From NCBI GenBank assembly GCA_039026975.1, contig JBCCLI010000079.1, positions 1-19,753 on the forward strand: a stretch of DNA of 19,753 bases, given 5' to 3'. The stretch is from JBCBKZ01 sp039026975 (GTDB lineage Bacteria; Bacteroidota; Bacteroidia; J057). The notes beneath the pieces are model-generated. The model searched no databases. It was given only the letters and a program-made list of their open reading frames with translations, and was not told the origin of the DNA. The translations under genes and the position numbers were made by a program. Positions 1 to 7,576 of this stretch are shown here, piece after piece. Every line of letters starts with the position of its first letter. Position 1 is the first letter of the stretch.

Positions 1-158
1 AGTGAAGAAAGCCTGAAGATGGCTTGTACCATCCAACAGTCAGACTATGGCAGTTACTATCTTGTCCTGGCCCAAAGGATAATGGGGTTCTTTTGTCTAA
101 TGATAAAAAGCTATTAGGAAAGGCGAGTGAAAGGGGAGTCTCTATCTTGATACTCAGT
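1..158. other. Left-edge stretch downstream of moeA, no gene supported
   Basis: No gene is supported here. Plus-strand frame 1 is open from the window edge to a TAG at 115-117, so the last 38 codons of a gene entering from the left are possible, but the translation resembles nothing I recognise. A 65-codon plus-strand reading frame from 24 runs into the 3' end of moeA on the other strand and looks like chance. I see no clear hairpin terminator for moeA. Confidence 0.3.
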
Positions 159-1352
159 CTACCTATACCTAAACACCCTAAATACCTCTCCTTCCTCATA
201 CAGGTGCTTACCCATTGGTAACTCTATAAAAGCATCTGTATCTACTAGATTGGCAAGATCCCCTGACCCGTGTCCTTCCATGGGCAACGCCCATAAGGTT
301 CCATATTCATCAGATTCCAGCACTACCTGCGCGAAGTAGGTAAGCTCCGGTTTGAAAGGTATGGGGGCTTTTAGGTTGGCAAATAGGGGTTTTGCAGGTG
401 CCGTGCCAATAGATGCATACAGCCAGGGTAGGATGTACCTTTGGGTGCACATGAAAGAGGAAACAGGATTGCCAGGTAAGGCAAAAACCAAGGTATTCTC
501 TCGCTTCCCGAACCAGAAAGGCTTGCCGGGACGTTGGCGGACTCTATGGAAGTATTTCTCTACGCCTAATCTGGACAGCGCCTCCGGTAAAAAGTCAAAC
601 TTCCCTTTAGAGACTCCTCCACTTAAAATGAGGATATCATAGGTATCCAAGATGTTTCCTAGCTCCCTGAGAATTTCATCCATATCATCTGTTAAATGGT
701 GCTGATCTACCTGCATACCCATGTGTATAAAGGAAGCGCTAAGCCCATATACATTTGACCGACGGATTTGGTGGGGGAGGGGCGTCTCATCTACTTCTAC
801 CAGCTCATCCCCTGAAGAAATGATCATCATGGAAGGAAGCTTGGCTACAGCTACTTGATGCTTACCTACAGAAGCACAAACGCCTATTTCAGCCGGAGAA
901 ATTCGAGTACCTGGACGTATGATGAGATCACCTGTTTGCCTGTCTTCCCCCTGATAGTGGATATGCTGACCCTTATTTACTTCAGAAGTTTTAATAGTAG
1001 CCACCCCATCTTTAATTTCGATCTCTTCATACATAAGCACGGTATCTGTCCCTTCAGGGATGACTGCACCTGTCATAACTTCTATACAAGTAGCTGGATC
1101 AGTTAGGCTGATCTGAGGAGAACCTGCAGGGGCAATGCCCTTTACAGGAAAGTGCCGTTCTCCTGTAGTATAAGCTGCATATGCAATAGCAATTCCGTCT
1201 CTGGTAGATCGGTTGAAAGGGGGGAGTTCTCTGTCTGCATGAACCTCTTCTCTGAGGGTCCTTCCTATGGCCTGATGCAGGGAAACGGTTTCTGTCCCAT
1301 AGTCATGGATGTGATCAGAAATAATTCGGGAAGCTTCTTCTACGGTTATCAT
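159..1352 (-). CDS. moeA: Molybdopterin molybdenumtransferase MoeA
   Basis: MoeA inserts molybdate into adenylated molybdopterin in the cytoplasm, the last common step of Moco synthesis. The 397-residue length is normal for the family. Visible motifs are PPFNRSTRDG (44-53; the D of the usual MDG triplet is D52), SGDELV (180-185), the MoCF-fold signature SGGVSKGKFDF (244-254), PGKPFWFG (275-282) and LPGNP (292-296). A C-terminal beta-barrel domain IV follows (about 325-397). The MDG motif is RDG and the next residue is Ile rather than Tyr, a modest variation. The ATG at 1352 fits the family start. It diverges from sufS across 96 bp, so the two may share a control region; I could not pick a clear promoter there. 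Pairing with moaE across the divergent operon supports a Moco locus. Confidence 0.93.
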   Translation of the reverse strand: MITVEEASRIISDHIHDYGTETVSLHQAIGRTLREEVHADRELPPFNRSTRDGIAIAYAAYTTGERHFPVKGIAPAGSPQISLTDPATCIEVMTGAVIPEGTDTVLMYEEIEIKDGVATIKTSEVNKGQHIHYQGEDRQTGDLIIRPGTRISPAEIGVCASVGKHQVAVAKLPSMMIISSGDELVEVDETPLPHQIRRSNVYGLSASFIHMGMQVDQHHLTDDMDEILRELGNILDTYDILILSGGVSKGKFDFLPEALSRLGVEKYFHRVRQRPGKPFWFGKRENTLVFALPGNPVSSFMCTQRYILPWLYASIGTAPAKPLFANLKAPIPFKPELTYFAQVVLESDEYGTLWALPMEGHGSGDLANLVDTDAFIELPMGKHLYEEGEVFRVFRYR

Positions 1353-1448
1353 AAATGCTTTGCCTAAATAGGGAGTCTGACTAAGGAATTCTGTAAATTA
1401 GACATTTAACGAAAGAACTCTTCTCAGCTCTTGATGTTTGCTTAGGTA

Positions 1449-2657
1449 ATGATTCCTCCTGCTGATATTAGATCCCATTTTCCTATTTTCCAGACCTACC
1501 CTGATCTGGTGTATCTGGATAATGCAGCTACTACCCAGAAGCCGCAGGCTGTGATTGATGGGATTCAGAAGTTTTACGTAGAGGAGAATGCGAACATCCA
1601 TAGAGGGATTTATCCCCTCGCCCTTAAAGCTACTCAGGCTTATGAGTCCGTTCGTCAGAAGGTAGCTAATGCTATCCATACTCCTGACCCTACCCAGATT
1701 GTGTATACGAGCGGTACCACAGAAGGAATCAACCTGGTTGCTCACTCTTTCTTAACGCCCCGATTACGGGAAGGAGATGAGGTCATTATTAGCAGTATGG
1801 AACATCATGCTAACTTGATTCCCTGGCAAATAGCCTGTAAAAAGGTGGGTGCCCATCTTAAGGTATTACCCATCTCCGAATTGGGAGAAATAAGGATAGA
1901 AGATCTGGAGGCCATGTTGACTGAGAAAACCAGATTCCTGGCGGTTGTGCACATTTCTAATACATTAGGGACCATCAATCCTATTGAGGAAATGATAGGG
2001 TTGGCACACCATAAAGGAGTTCCAGTTCTCATAGATGCTGCCCAAAGTATGGCTTACTACGATATCAATGTAGAGGAGTTAGATGTGGATTTTCTGGTAT
2101 TCTCAGGTCATAAGATTTTTGGCCCTACAGGAACGGGCATTTTATATGGTAAGAAAGTACATCTAGAGCAGATGGAACCTTATCAGGTAGGAGGAGACAT
2201 GATCAAGGAGGTTAGCTATGAAGAGACCACTTTTGCGGGTATCCCACAACGTTTTGAGGCTGGCACTACCAACATTGCTGGGATAGTAGGCCTTGGGTAT
2301 GCGCTAGACTACCTGTCTACCTTATCTCATCAGGACATACAAAAACATATTCAACAGCTTACTACTTATTGTACAGAGAATTTACTTGATATTCCTGGTC
2401 TGGAGATAATAGGAAGAGCAGCCAAAAAAAGTGGGATTATTTCCTTTACCATGAAGGAGGTACATCCACATGATGTAGCTACTATGTTGGGAGAGGTAAA
2501 TATAGCGGTCAGGGCTGGACATCACTGTACCCAGCCCTTAATGGAAACATGGGAACTACCGGGAACTACGAGAGTCTCTTTTTCCATTTATAATTCTATG
2601 GAAGACGTAAATAAATTAGTGGAGGCCGTCAGACAAACTCAGTTATTTTTTGCATGA
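1449..2657 (+). CDS. sufS: Cysteine desulfurase, SufS type (group II)
   Basis: This PLP enzyme removes sulfur from L-cysteine as an enzyme-bound persulfide and hands it to an acceptor, here presumably SufU from the next gene. The 402-residue protein is full length. The Schiff-base lysine is K222 in SGHKIFGPTGTG, and the catalytic cysteine is C360 in RAGHHCTQP, the short active-site loop typical of SufS rather than IscS/NifS. Other family landmarks are YLDNAATTQKP (22-32), YTSGTTEGIN (86-95), SSMEHHANLIPW (115-126) and LIDAAQS (194-200). The start ATG has a weak AGG just upstream. Its TGA overlaps the sufU start (ATGA), so translation is coupled. No sufB, sufC or sufD lies nearby; the third gene is moaE, which suggests that some sulfur may go to molybdopterin. 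That last point is inference. Confidence 0.95.
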   Translation: MIPPADIRSHFPIFQTYPDLVYLDNAATTQKPQAVIDGIQKFYVEENANIHRGIYPLALKATQAYESVRQKVANAIHTPDPTQIVYTSGTTEGINLVAHSFLTPRLREGDEVIISSMEHHANLIPWQIACKKVGAHLKVLPISELGEIRIEDLEAMLTEKTRFLAVVHISNTLGTINPIEEMIGLAHHKGVPVLIDAAQSMAYYDINVEELDVDFLVFSGHKIFGPTGTGILYGKKVHLEQMEPYQVGGDMIKEVSYEETTFAGIPQRFEAGTTNIAGIVGLGYALDYLSTLSHQDIQKHIQQLTTYCTENLLDIPGLEIIGRAAKKSGIISFTMKEVHPHDVATMLGEVNIAVRAGHHCTQPLMETWELPGTTRVSFSIYNSMEDVNKLVEAVRQTQLFFA

Positions 2658-3094
2658 ACGAGAGAATCAGGAAGCTCTATAAAACTGTCATTCTAAGCCA
2701 TAGTAAACAGCCCTATAAGTTTGGAAAAAGGGAGAATAGTCTTCACCTACTTAAGGCATATAATCCTATTTGTGGTGATAAGTTTGAGTTGTATGTAGAG
2801 GTGGAGGATGGGAATATCACAGATCTGGGTTTTCATGGGTATGGGTGTTCCATTTCTAAGGCTTCTACATCTGTATTAGCTACTTACATAGAAGGGAAAT
2901 CTCTGAAAGAAAGTTTAGCTATTACCAAAGCATACCTGGATATGTTAAATCCTGATATTCAGCTTAATAATCAGTTGGATGAAGACTTCCTGGCTTTTGC
3001 TGCGGCTAGAGAATTTCCAGGGAGACTGACCTGTGCGAGCTTAAGTTGGGAAGAGATACATGCATTTTTGGAAAAAGAACTGGGTCATGATTGA
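2654..3094 (+). CDS. sufU: SufU-type sulfur acceptor / Fe-S assembly protein
   Basis: SufU belongs to the IscU-like fold family but works with SufS mainly as a zinc-dependent sulfur acceptor: the zinc site lets it take the persulfide from SufS. The expected ligands are present: C40 and D42 in NPICGDKF, C65 in GYGCSIS and C127 in RLTCASLSW. The insertion between the second and third cysteines (about residues 80-110) is typical of SufU compared with IscU. The 146-residue length is normal. It overlaps sufS by 4 nt and moaE by 8 nt, so all three genes appear to be one translationally coupled operon. In Bacteroidota a sufS-sufU pair normally sits with sufBCD, which is not seen here. Confidence 0.93.
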   Translation: MNERIRKLYKTVILSHSKQPYKFGKRENSLHLLKAYNPICGDKFELYVEVEDGNITDLGFHGYGCSISKASTSVLATYIEGKSLKESLAITKAYLDMLNPDIQLNNQLDEDFLAFAAAREFPGRLTCASLSWEEIHAFLEKELGHD

Positions 3095-3503
3095 CATACA
3101 GCTGAAGGAAGTCCCCCTAAGTGTGGAAGAATGTACAGAGTTGATAGCCTCAGATAGCTGTGGAGGCTCTGTAGTATTTATTGGTACCGTGCGTAATAAC
3201 ACCAAAGGGAAAGAGGTAGTCAGACTGGAGTTTGAGGCGTATGGACCTATGGCCCTCTCGGAAATGAGAAAAATAGCCGAGCAAGCTAAGGAGAAATGGA
3301 ATTGTGAGAAGATAGCTATCCACCACAGGAGGGGCGTGCTTCAAATTCAAGAAATAGCTGTCATTATAGCGGTGGCCACTCCTCACCGGAAAGCTGCTTT
3401 TGACGCCTGCCAATACTGCATAGATACCCTTAAAGAAACCGTTCCCATCTGGAAGAAAGAGATTTTTGAAGATGGGGAGGTATGGGTAGCGGCCCATCCG
3501 TGA
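3087..3503 (+). CDS. moaE: Molybdopterin synthase catalytic subunit MoaE
   Basis: MoaE is the large subunit of molybdopterin synthase, which adds two sulfurs from thiocarboxylated MoaD to cyclic pyranopterin monophosphate. From the ATG at 3087 the protein is 138 residues. Conserved elements are GTVRNNTKGK (33-42, with R36), LEFEAYGPMA (47-56), the IHHRRG segment (78-83), TPHR (98-101), K116 in LKETVPIWKKE (corresponding to the catalytic lysine near K119 in E. coli) and K123. A longer reading frame opens at 3060, but its first nine residues overlap the sufU 3' end and are not MoaE-like, so 3087 (overlap ATGATTGA with the sufU stop) is chosen. No moaD accompanies it, so MoaD must come from elsewhere in the genome. 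Confidence 0.93.
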   Translation: MIDIQLKEVPLSVEECTELIASDSCGGSVVFIGTVRNNTKGKEVVRLEFEAYGPMALSEMRKIAEQAKEKWNCEKIAIHHRRGVLQIQEIAVIIAVATPHRKAAFDACQYCIDTLKETVPIWKKEIFEDGEVWVAAHP

Positions 3504-3886
3504 ATACCGGTTTCAATGTCCCTGAAAAACCACGAGCTTAACTTCAAAAAGACATTAATAAGCTAGAGAATTCCAAGCTGGTATTTCTTGATCTACACTC
3601 AGCTTTACCAAAAATTTATAGAGCTAAGGTATTTCCCATCTCCCTCCTACTCCATAAAAATGGGATACTAATCTCCATTTCATAGCTGTAAAGTAGGTAA
3701 AAGCAAGGAATACCATTCATCCTAAAATTAGATACTTCGAAATGAAAATTAATTTACTTATGCGAATATACTTTGTGGAAGTAATATTGAGTAAGATTTA
3801 CACATTTAATTTTTCATTTTGATGGAAGTGGTATAGACTTTCTCAAGGTATCCGCTAGATTAGTTCTCCTTATTATTCAGTCCATT

Positions 3887-3909
3887 ATTATCAGTAAACA
3901 GCTGATAAT
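3887..3909. repeat. Perfect 8-bp inverted repeat, 7-nt spacer
   Basis: ATTATCAG at 3887-3894 is the reverse complement of CTGATAAT at 3902-3909. The right arm also starts an interrupted palindrome, CTGATAATCAG (3902-3912). It is AT-rich and not followed by a T-run, so a binding site for a dimeric regulator is about as likely as an RNA hairpin. It may be chance in such AT-rich DNA. Confidence 0.35.
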
Positions 3910-4146
3910 CAGTATTATAATGACTAGTTCACGTTAATTTGCATACTCTAAAAGGAGGGCCTTACTTATGTGCAAGCATTTCAAGTTTAACTTTTGATGC
4001 CAAACAGTTCATATGCAAAAACTAATTTAATACGATTTTTAAGATAATAATTTTATAAAAATTTATAATTACTATTTTAATGCAGCTACCGTTCATGCTC
4101 CTGTGATAACAGTTCATGTTTAATTATAATTAATTAAATTGAATAT

Positions 4147-4179
4147 TTGTTCAATAAAATATAAGTATCCCTACCTTTA
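4147..4179 (+). promoter_or_regulatory. Candidate Bacteroidota-type promoter for the peptidase gene
   Basis: A TTG at 4147-4149 and TACCTTTA at 4172-4179 approximate the Bacteroidota promoter pattern (TTG, about 19-23 bases, TAnnTTTG), with a 22-base spacer and one mismatch in the -7 box. Transcription would start near 4186, at the base of the hairpin at 4185-4227, giving a leader of about 230 nt. Such short patterns occur often by chance in AT-rich DNA. Confidence 0.2.
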
Positions 4180-4184
4180 TTCAT

Positions 4185-4227
4185 CGGCCAGGTAGATTCT
4201 TCCTAAGAATGTACAAGCTTTTGGCCG
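4185..4227 (+). repeat. Nested inverted repeat upstream of the secreted peptidase
   Basis: An outer pair CGGCCA (4185-4190) / TGGCCG (4222-4227) encloses a compact hairpin ATTCTT-CCT-AAGAAT (4196-4210). It is the most GC-rich structure in an otherwise AT-rich region, and the outer arm sits just after the candidate promoter. It could be a 5' leader structure or an operator; nothing seen decides between these. Confidence 0.35.
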
Positions 4228-4413
4228 TCAAGAAGCGTTTAGCCTGTCTTCCTCTCTACATATACCAAATAAAGACTAAAGCTACCTCCTAAGGCTAATT
4301 TTAGGTATAAGACCAGTTCCTGGTTTCAGCATAATGATGGCTGGACTTCAGTATGCAGAGATCTCATGATCACTATGTTATAGAAACATTTAACTACACA
4401 CTGAATTTGCTGC

Positions 4414-7400
4414 ATGAAAAAACCTTTATTACTATTTGTCCTTTTGCTTTGTTGTTTTCTGGTGGGTTTCAGCCAGAAAGGAAAAGAAGGGTCTGGCAAT
4501 TCCGTTCCTGAGGGAATGAAAATTGATCAAGCTCTTTACAGTCTATTATCTAATGATAATAGCGATTTCACTACCAATAAACCTTCTAAAAATGGTCCTG
4601 TTAGCATCACTGAAGAGGACAATCCTTTTAGTAGTACAGGTCAAATGATATTTGATAAAGAAGGGAGGGTGTTGATTGATGCTTCTTCTAATTCTAGTGG
4701 GAAGGAACTTCTAGATGCATTAGAAGAAGTTGGTCTGGTAAGAGGATCTACCTTTAATAGATTTGTTTCTGGCTTCATACCTGTCTCTACTTTAGAGAAT
4801 TTGGGAGAGATTGAGTCCCTACAAATAGCAAGAGCCAGTATCGCTAGCCAAAACATTGGTTCTGTAGATAATGAAGCTGATGTAGCGCTCAGGTCTGATG
4901 TAGCCAGATCTCTATATGGACTTAATGGCTCCGGAATCAAGATTGGGGTTCTTTCTGATGCCTATAATACCTTAGGTGGAGAGGCTGCAGGTATTGCTTC
5001 TGGAGACTTGCCAGGGCCGGGGAATCCTAACGGATTTACTACTCCTGTTACCGTCTTATCAGAACTCGCCGGAGGTACTGGTATTGATGAGGGACGTGGC
5101 ATGATAGAACTCATCCATGATATTGTACCTGCTGCTGAATTATTCTTCTGGTCAGCTTTCAATGGTCAGGCAGACTTTGCGAATGGAATCATTGAACTTG
5201 AGAAAGCTGGATGCCAAATCATTGTAGATGATATTCGCTATTTCACTGAGCCTATGTTCCAGGATGGAATCATTGCACAGGCAGTAGATTCTGTAACCGG
5301 CTTAGGTGCCTCTTACTATTCTTCTGCTGGTAATGCAGCTACTTCTTCTTATGAGTCTCCATTTAATCCGTCAGGAGAATTCTTTTTTGGAGCCGAGATT
5401 CATGATTTTGATCAAGGGGAGGGAGTAGATTTTTATCAGCGGATAGATGTTCCATCTGGATCTAACCTGTTTGCTTTTCAGTGGGTAGATCAGATTTTCT
5501 CTCTGAATGGAGGTCTTGGTGCTGGCACTGATTTGGATGTACTTTTCTTCTTCCCAGGACAGACTGGCCCTATTGATCCAGCTGAAATTATCTTCTCCCT
5601 GAGTGCCATTAATACAGGAGGAGATCCTATAGAATTTTTCTCTGTAACCGGCCCTTTCTCTTTTGAGATTGCTATTGTGAATTTTGGTGGACCTGATCCT
5701 CAACTTATTAAGTGGTCAGGCAGTAGATCTACTGTAGTTTCAGAATGGGCTACTAACAGTAGTACCTCTTTTGGGCACTCTAACGCTGAAGGAGCTAATG
5801 GTACTGGTGCTGTATTTTACCTGGATTCACCAGAATTTGGTCAGGATCCTCCATTACCAGAACCATTTACTTCACTAGGTGGGGTACCCATTTACTTTGA
5901 TCAGGAAGGAAACTTCATCGGGAGAACTGTAAGAGAAAAGCCGGAGTTTTCCGCTATAGATGGAACTAATACTACTTTCTTTGGCTTTGATGTAGAACCA
6001 GATGGGAATCCTAACTTCTTCGGTACTTCTGCTGCTGCTCCTCACGCTGCTGCTGTAGGGGCTTTGATGCAGGAATATGCTACTAGAACCACTGGTCCTA
6101 TTTCTCCAGCTGAAATTAGAAGAGTGCTTAGGAATACAGCTATAGACATGGAAGCACCAGGATATGACTTCTTGACAGGAACGGGATTGGTTCAGGCTGA
6201 TGCTGCTATTAAAGAATTAGTAAGGCGGAATGCGAGGGTAACCAGATTCATCCTTGTTGATGCTGAGGCAGATTCTAATGTAGTGCGGATTCGTGATGGG
6301 GATGTGCTTCTGCTAGAAAATCTTCCAGAGAGATTTAATATCGTCGCGATTACCAGGGGGTCTGAGGATATTGAAAGAGTGGTTTTTGACCTGAACGGGC
6401 CAATTTTAGGCGAAAGAACGGAAAGAAAAGTACCCTATGCTCTCTTCGGGGATAAAAATGGAGACTTTGGATTCAGACATACTGAAGCAGGTTCCTACCA
6501 CCTCACGGCTGTTCCCTATTACAGAGGATTAGGAGGATTAGAGCAGGGATGCGAGCTTATGGTGAACTTTTCCATCATTGACTGTGCTGTCTCCGGGCCT
6601 GTTGTAAATGCTGGGCCAGATAAATCTTTGGACTGTACCTCAGGTGATGTAATGTTAATGGGAAGTATCTCAGGAGGAGCTAGTCCCATAACCCAAAGTT
6701 GGAGAGGCCCAAAAGGATTCAAGTCTGACATGCTCACGCCTACCGTGAGTGAGGTAGGTATCTATACCTTAAGAGGGACAGATGCTAATGGCTGTAGAGC
6801 TACCTCTCAGGTATTAGTAGATCCTTGTCTAAAGACCTGTATACCAGAAATATTAAGATTTGTATTAGTGGATTCCAGGACAGATGAAGACATCATGAGA
6901 ATCAGGAATGGAGCTATAATAGACTTCCTGGAAGTAGGAAGAGACCTGAACGTCAGAGCAGACCTCCTTTGTGGTGATAATACAGAAAGTGTCATGCTTG
7001 AGCTGACTGGGACACAAACCAGAACGCGTACTGAAAATAAAGCTCCTTATGCATTGGCGGGAGACAGTAATGGGGACTATAGTGATCAGAACTTCATGCC
7101 CGGTACGTATAAACTGAAAGCTACAGGATACACGGGAAGAAATGCTACCGGAGTAGCCGGTGCCACCCGTACCATAAACTTCGAGTTTATGAATGGAACA
7201 CCAGCTATGGCCTTCGAATTCGGAGATCCATCTGCTATCCCAGAGTATGAGATTAGTGCGTTCCCTAATCCTGCTACCGAGCAGTTCCAGTTAGAAATGA
7301 AGAATTTTGAAGAAGGAATCTATCAGGCAAGATTAGTAGATGTGACCGGCCGTATAGTTCTTTCTGAAGGACTGAATGTTGATAATGTGAATACCAAGAC

Positions 7401-7500
7401 ATTCACCATAGAAACCAGCAACATCAGCATAGGACTTTATATCCTGACTGTACAACGTGGCAGCTTCACATTCAGAGACAGAATTTTCATCGGAAAATAG
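4414..7500 (+). CDS. Secreted S8/S53-like serine peptidase with T9SS sorting domain
   Basis: Probable exported peptidase of 1028 residues. A Sec signal peptide covers about 1-20 (KK, hydrophobic core, FSQ), followed by a propeptide-like segment (22-160). The subtilase fold runs about 165-605. D182 in IGVLSDAYN matches the subtilisin catalytic Asp. The His motif is replaced by IDEGRGM, placing E226 at the His position. The oxyanion Asn appears replaced by Asp (D272 or D273 in IIVDDI). S539 in FFGTSAAAPHAA is the nucleophile. These changes resemble sedolisin (S53) catalysis and the subgroup some databases call S53-like. An insertion of mostly beta character (about 315-440) interrupts the domain. 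Two homologous repeats (608-722, 811-925) flank an Ig/PKD-like domain (727-805). Residues 945-1028 form a type A T9SS sorting domain (FPNPATEQF, DVTGR, GLYILTV). Substrate unknown. No Shine-Dalgarno is visible before the ATG. Confidence 0.88.
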   Translation: MKKPLLLFVLLLCCFLVGFSQKGKEGSGNSVPEGMKIDQALYSLLSNDNSDFTTNKPSKNGPVSITEEDNPFSSTGQMIFDKEGRVLIDASSNSSGKELLDALEEVGLVRGSTFNRFVSGFIPVSTLENLGEIESLQIARASIASQNIGSVDNEADVALRSDVARSLYGLNGSGIKIGVLSDAYNTLGGEAAGIASGDLPGPGNPNGFTTPVTVLSELAGGTGIDEGRGMIELIHDIVPAAELFFWSAFNGQADFANGIIELEKAGCQIIVDDIRYFTEPMFQDGIIAQAVDSVTGLGASYYSSAGNAATSSYESPFNPSGEFFFGAEIHDFDQGEGVDFYQRIDVPSGSNLFAFQWVDQIFSLNGGLGAGTDLDVLFFFPGQTGPIDPAEIIFSLSAINTGGDPIEFFSVTGPFSFEIAIVNFGGPDPQLIKWSGSRSTVVSEWATNSSTSFGHSNAEGANGTGAVFYLDSPEFGQDPPLPEPFTSLGGVPIYFDQEGNFIGRTVREKPEFSAIDGTNTTFFGFDVEPDGNPNFFGTSAAAPHAAAVGALMQEYATRTTGPISPAEIRRVLRNTAIDMEAPGYDFLTGTGLVQADAAIKELVRRNARVTRFILVDAEADSNVVRIRDGDVLLLENLPERFNIVAITRGSEDIERVVFDLNGPILGERTERKVPYALFGDKNGDFGFRHTEAGSYHLTAVPYYRGLGGLEQGCELMVNFSIIDCAVSGPVVNAGPDKSLDCTSGDVMLMGSISGGASPITQSWRGPKGFKSDMLTPTVSEVGIYTLRGTDANGCRATSQVLVDPCLKTCIPEILRFVLVDSRTDEDIMRIRNGAIIDFLEVGRDLNVRADLLCGDNTESVMLELTGTQTRTRTENKAPYALAGDSNGDYSDQNFMPGTYKLKATGYTGRNATGVAGATRTINFEFMNGTPAMAFEFGDPSAIPEYEISAFPNPATEQFQLEMKNFEEGIYQARLVDVTGRIVLSEGLNVDNVNTKTFTIETSNISIGLYILTVQRGSFTFRDRIFIGK

Positions 7501-7544
7501 TGATACCGCTTACCCTCTGAGGATAAGTAATACATGTAATGAAC

Positions 7545-7572
7545 CAATAGCCGGGAATCTTCTCGGCTATTG
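7545..7572. terminator. Bidirectional terminator hairpin between convergent genes
   Basis: The stem CAATAGCCGGGA (7545-7556) pairs with TCTCGGCTATTG (7561-7572): 12 bp with one G-U pair and a 4-nt loop. It begins 44 nt after the peptidase stop and lies 4 nt beyond the methyltransferase stop on the other strand. The T-tract is weak on both sides, but position and stem strength fit termination from both directions. Confidence 0.75.
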
Positions 7573-7576
7573 CTGT

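Larger units (their letters stand above)
3504..4413 (+). other. 910-bp AT-rich intergenic region with inverted repeats
   Basis: No protein gene, tRNA or IS remnant is recognisable here, and base composition is clearly more AT-rich than the flanking genes. It holds several inverted repeats (3887-3909, 4185-4227, 4261-4309), a 9-codon ORF with a strong ribosome binding site (3951-3997), and loose repeats of a GTTCA(T/C) core near 3927, 4006, 4090 and 4109. It separates the sufS-sufU-moaE operon from the secreted peptidase, so it probably contains the transcription stop of the former and the promoter and leader of the latter. Apart from the entries listed separately, I see nothing further. Confidence 0.5.

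Noticed and set aside
24..221. 65-codon plus-strand ORF at the left edge
   Set aside because: It overlaps the 3' end of moeA, has no family resemblance and no ribosome binding site; most likely chance.
3060..3086. Upstream start for MoaE
   Set aside because: The added nine residues lie inside sufU and are not MoaE-like; the ATG at 3087 gives the normal N-terminus and a typical overlap.
3504..4413. tRNA, small RNA gene or IS remnant in the large intergenic region
   Set aside because: No cloverleaf arms, no long terminal inverted repeats and no transposase fragment could be found by eye.
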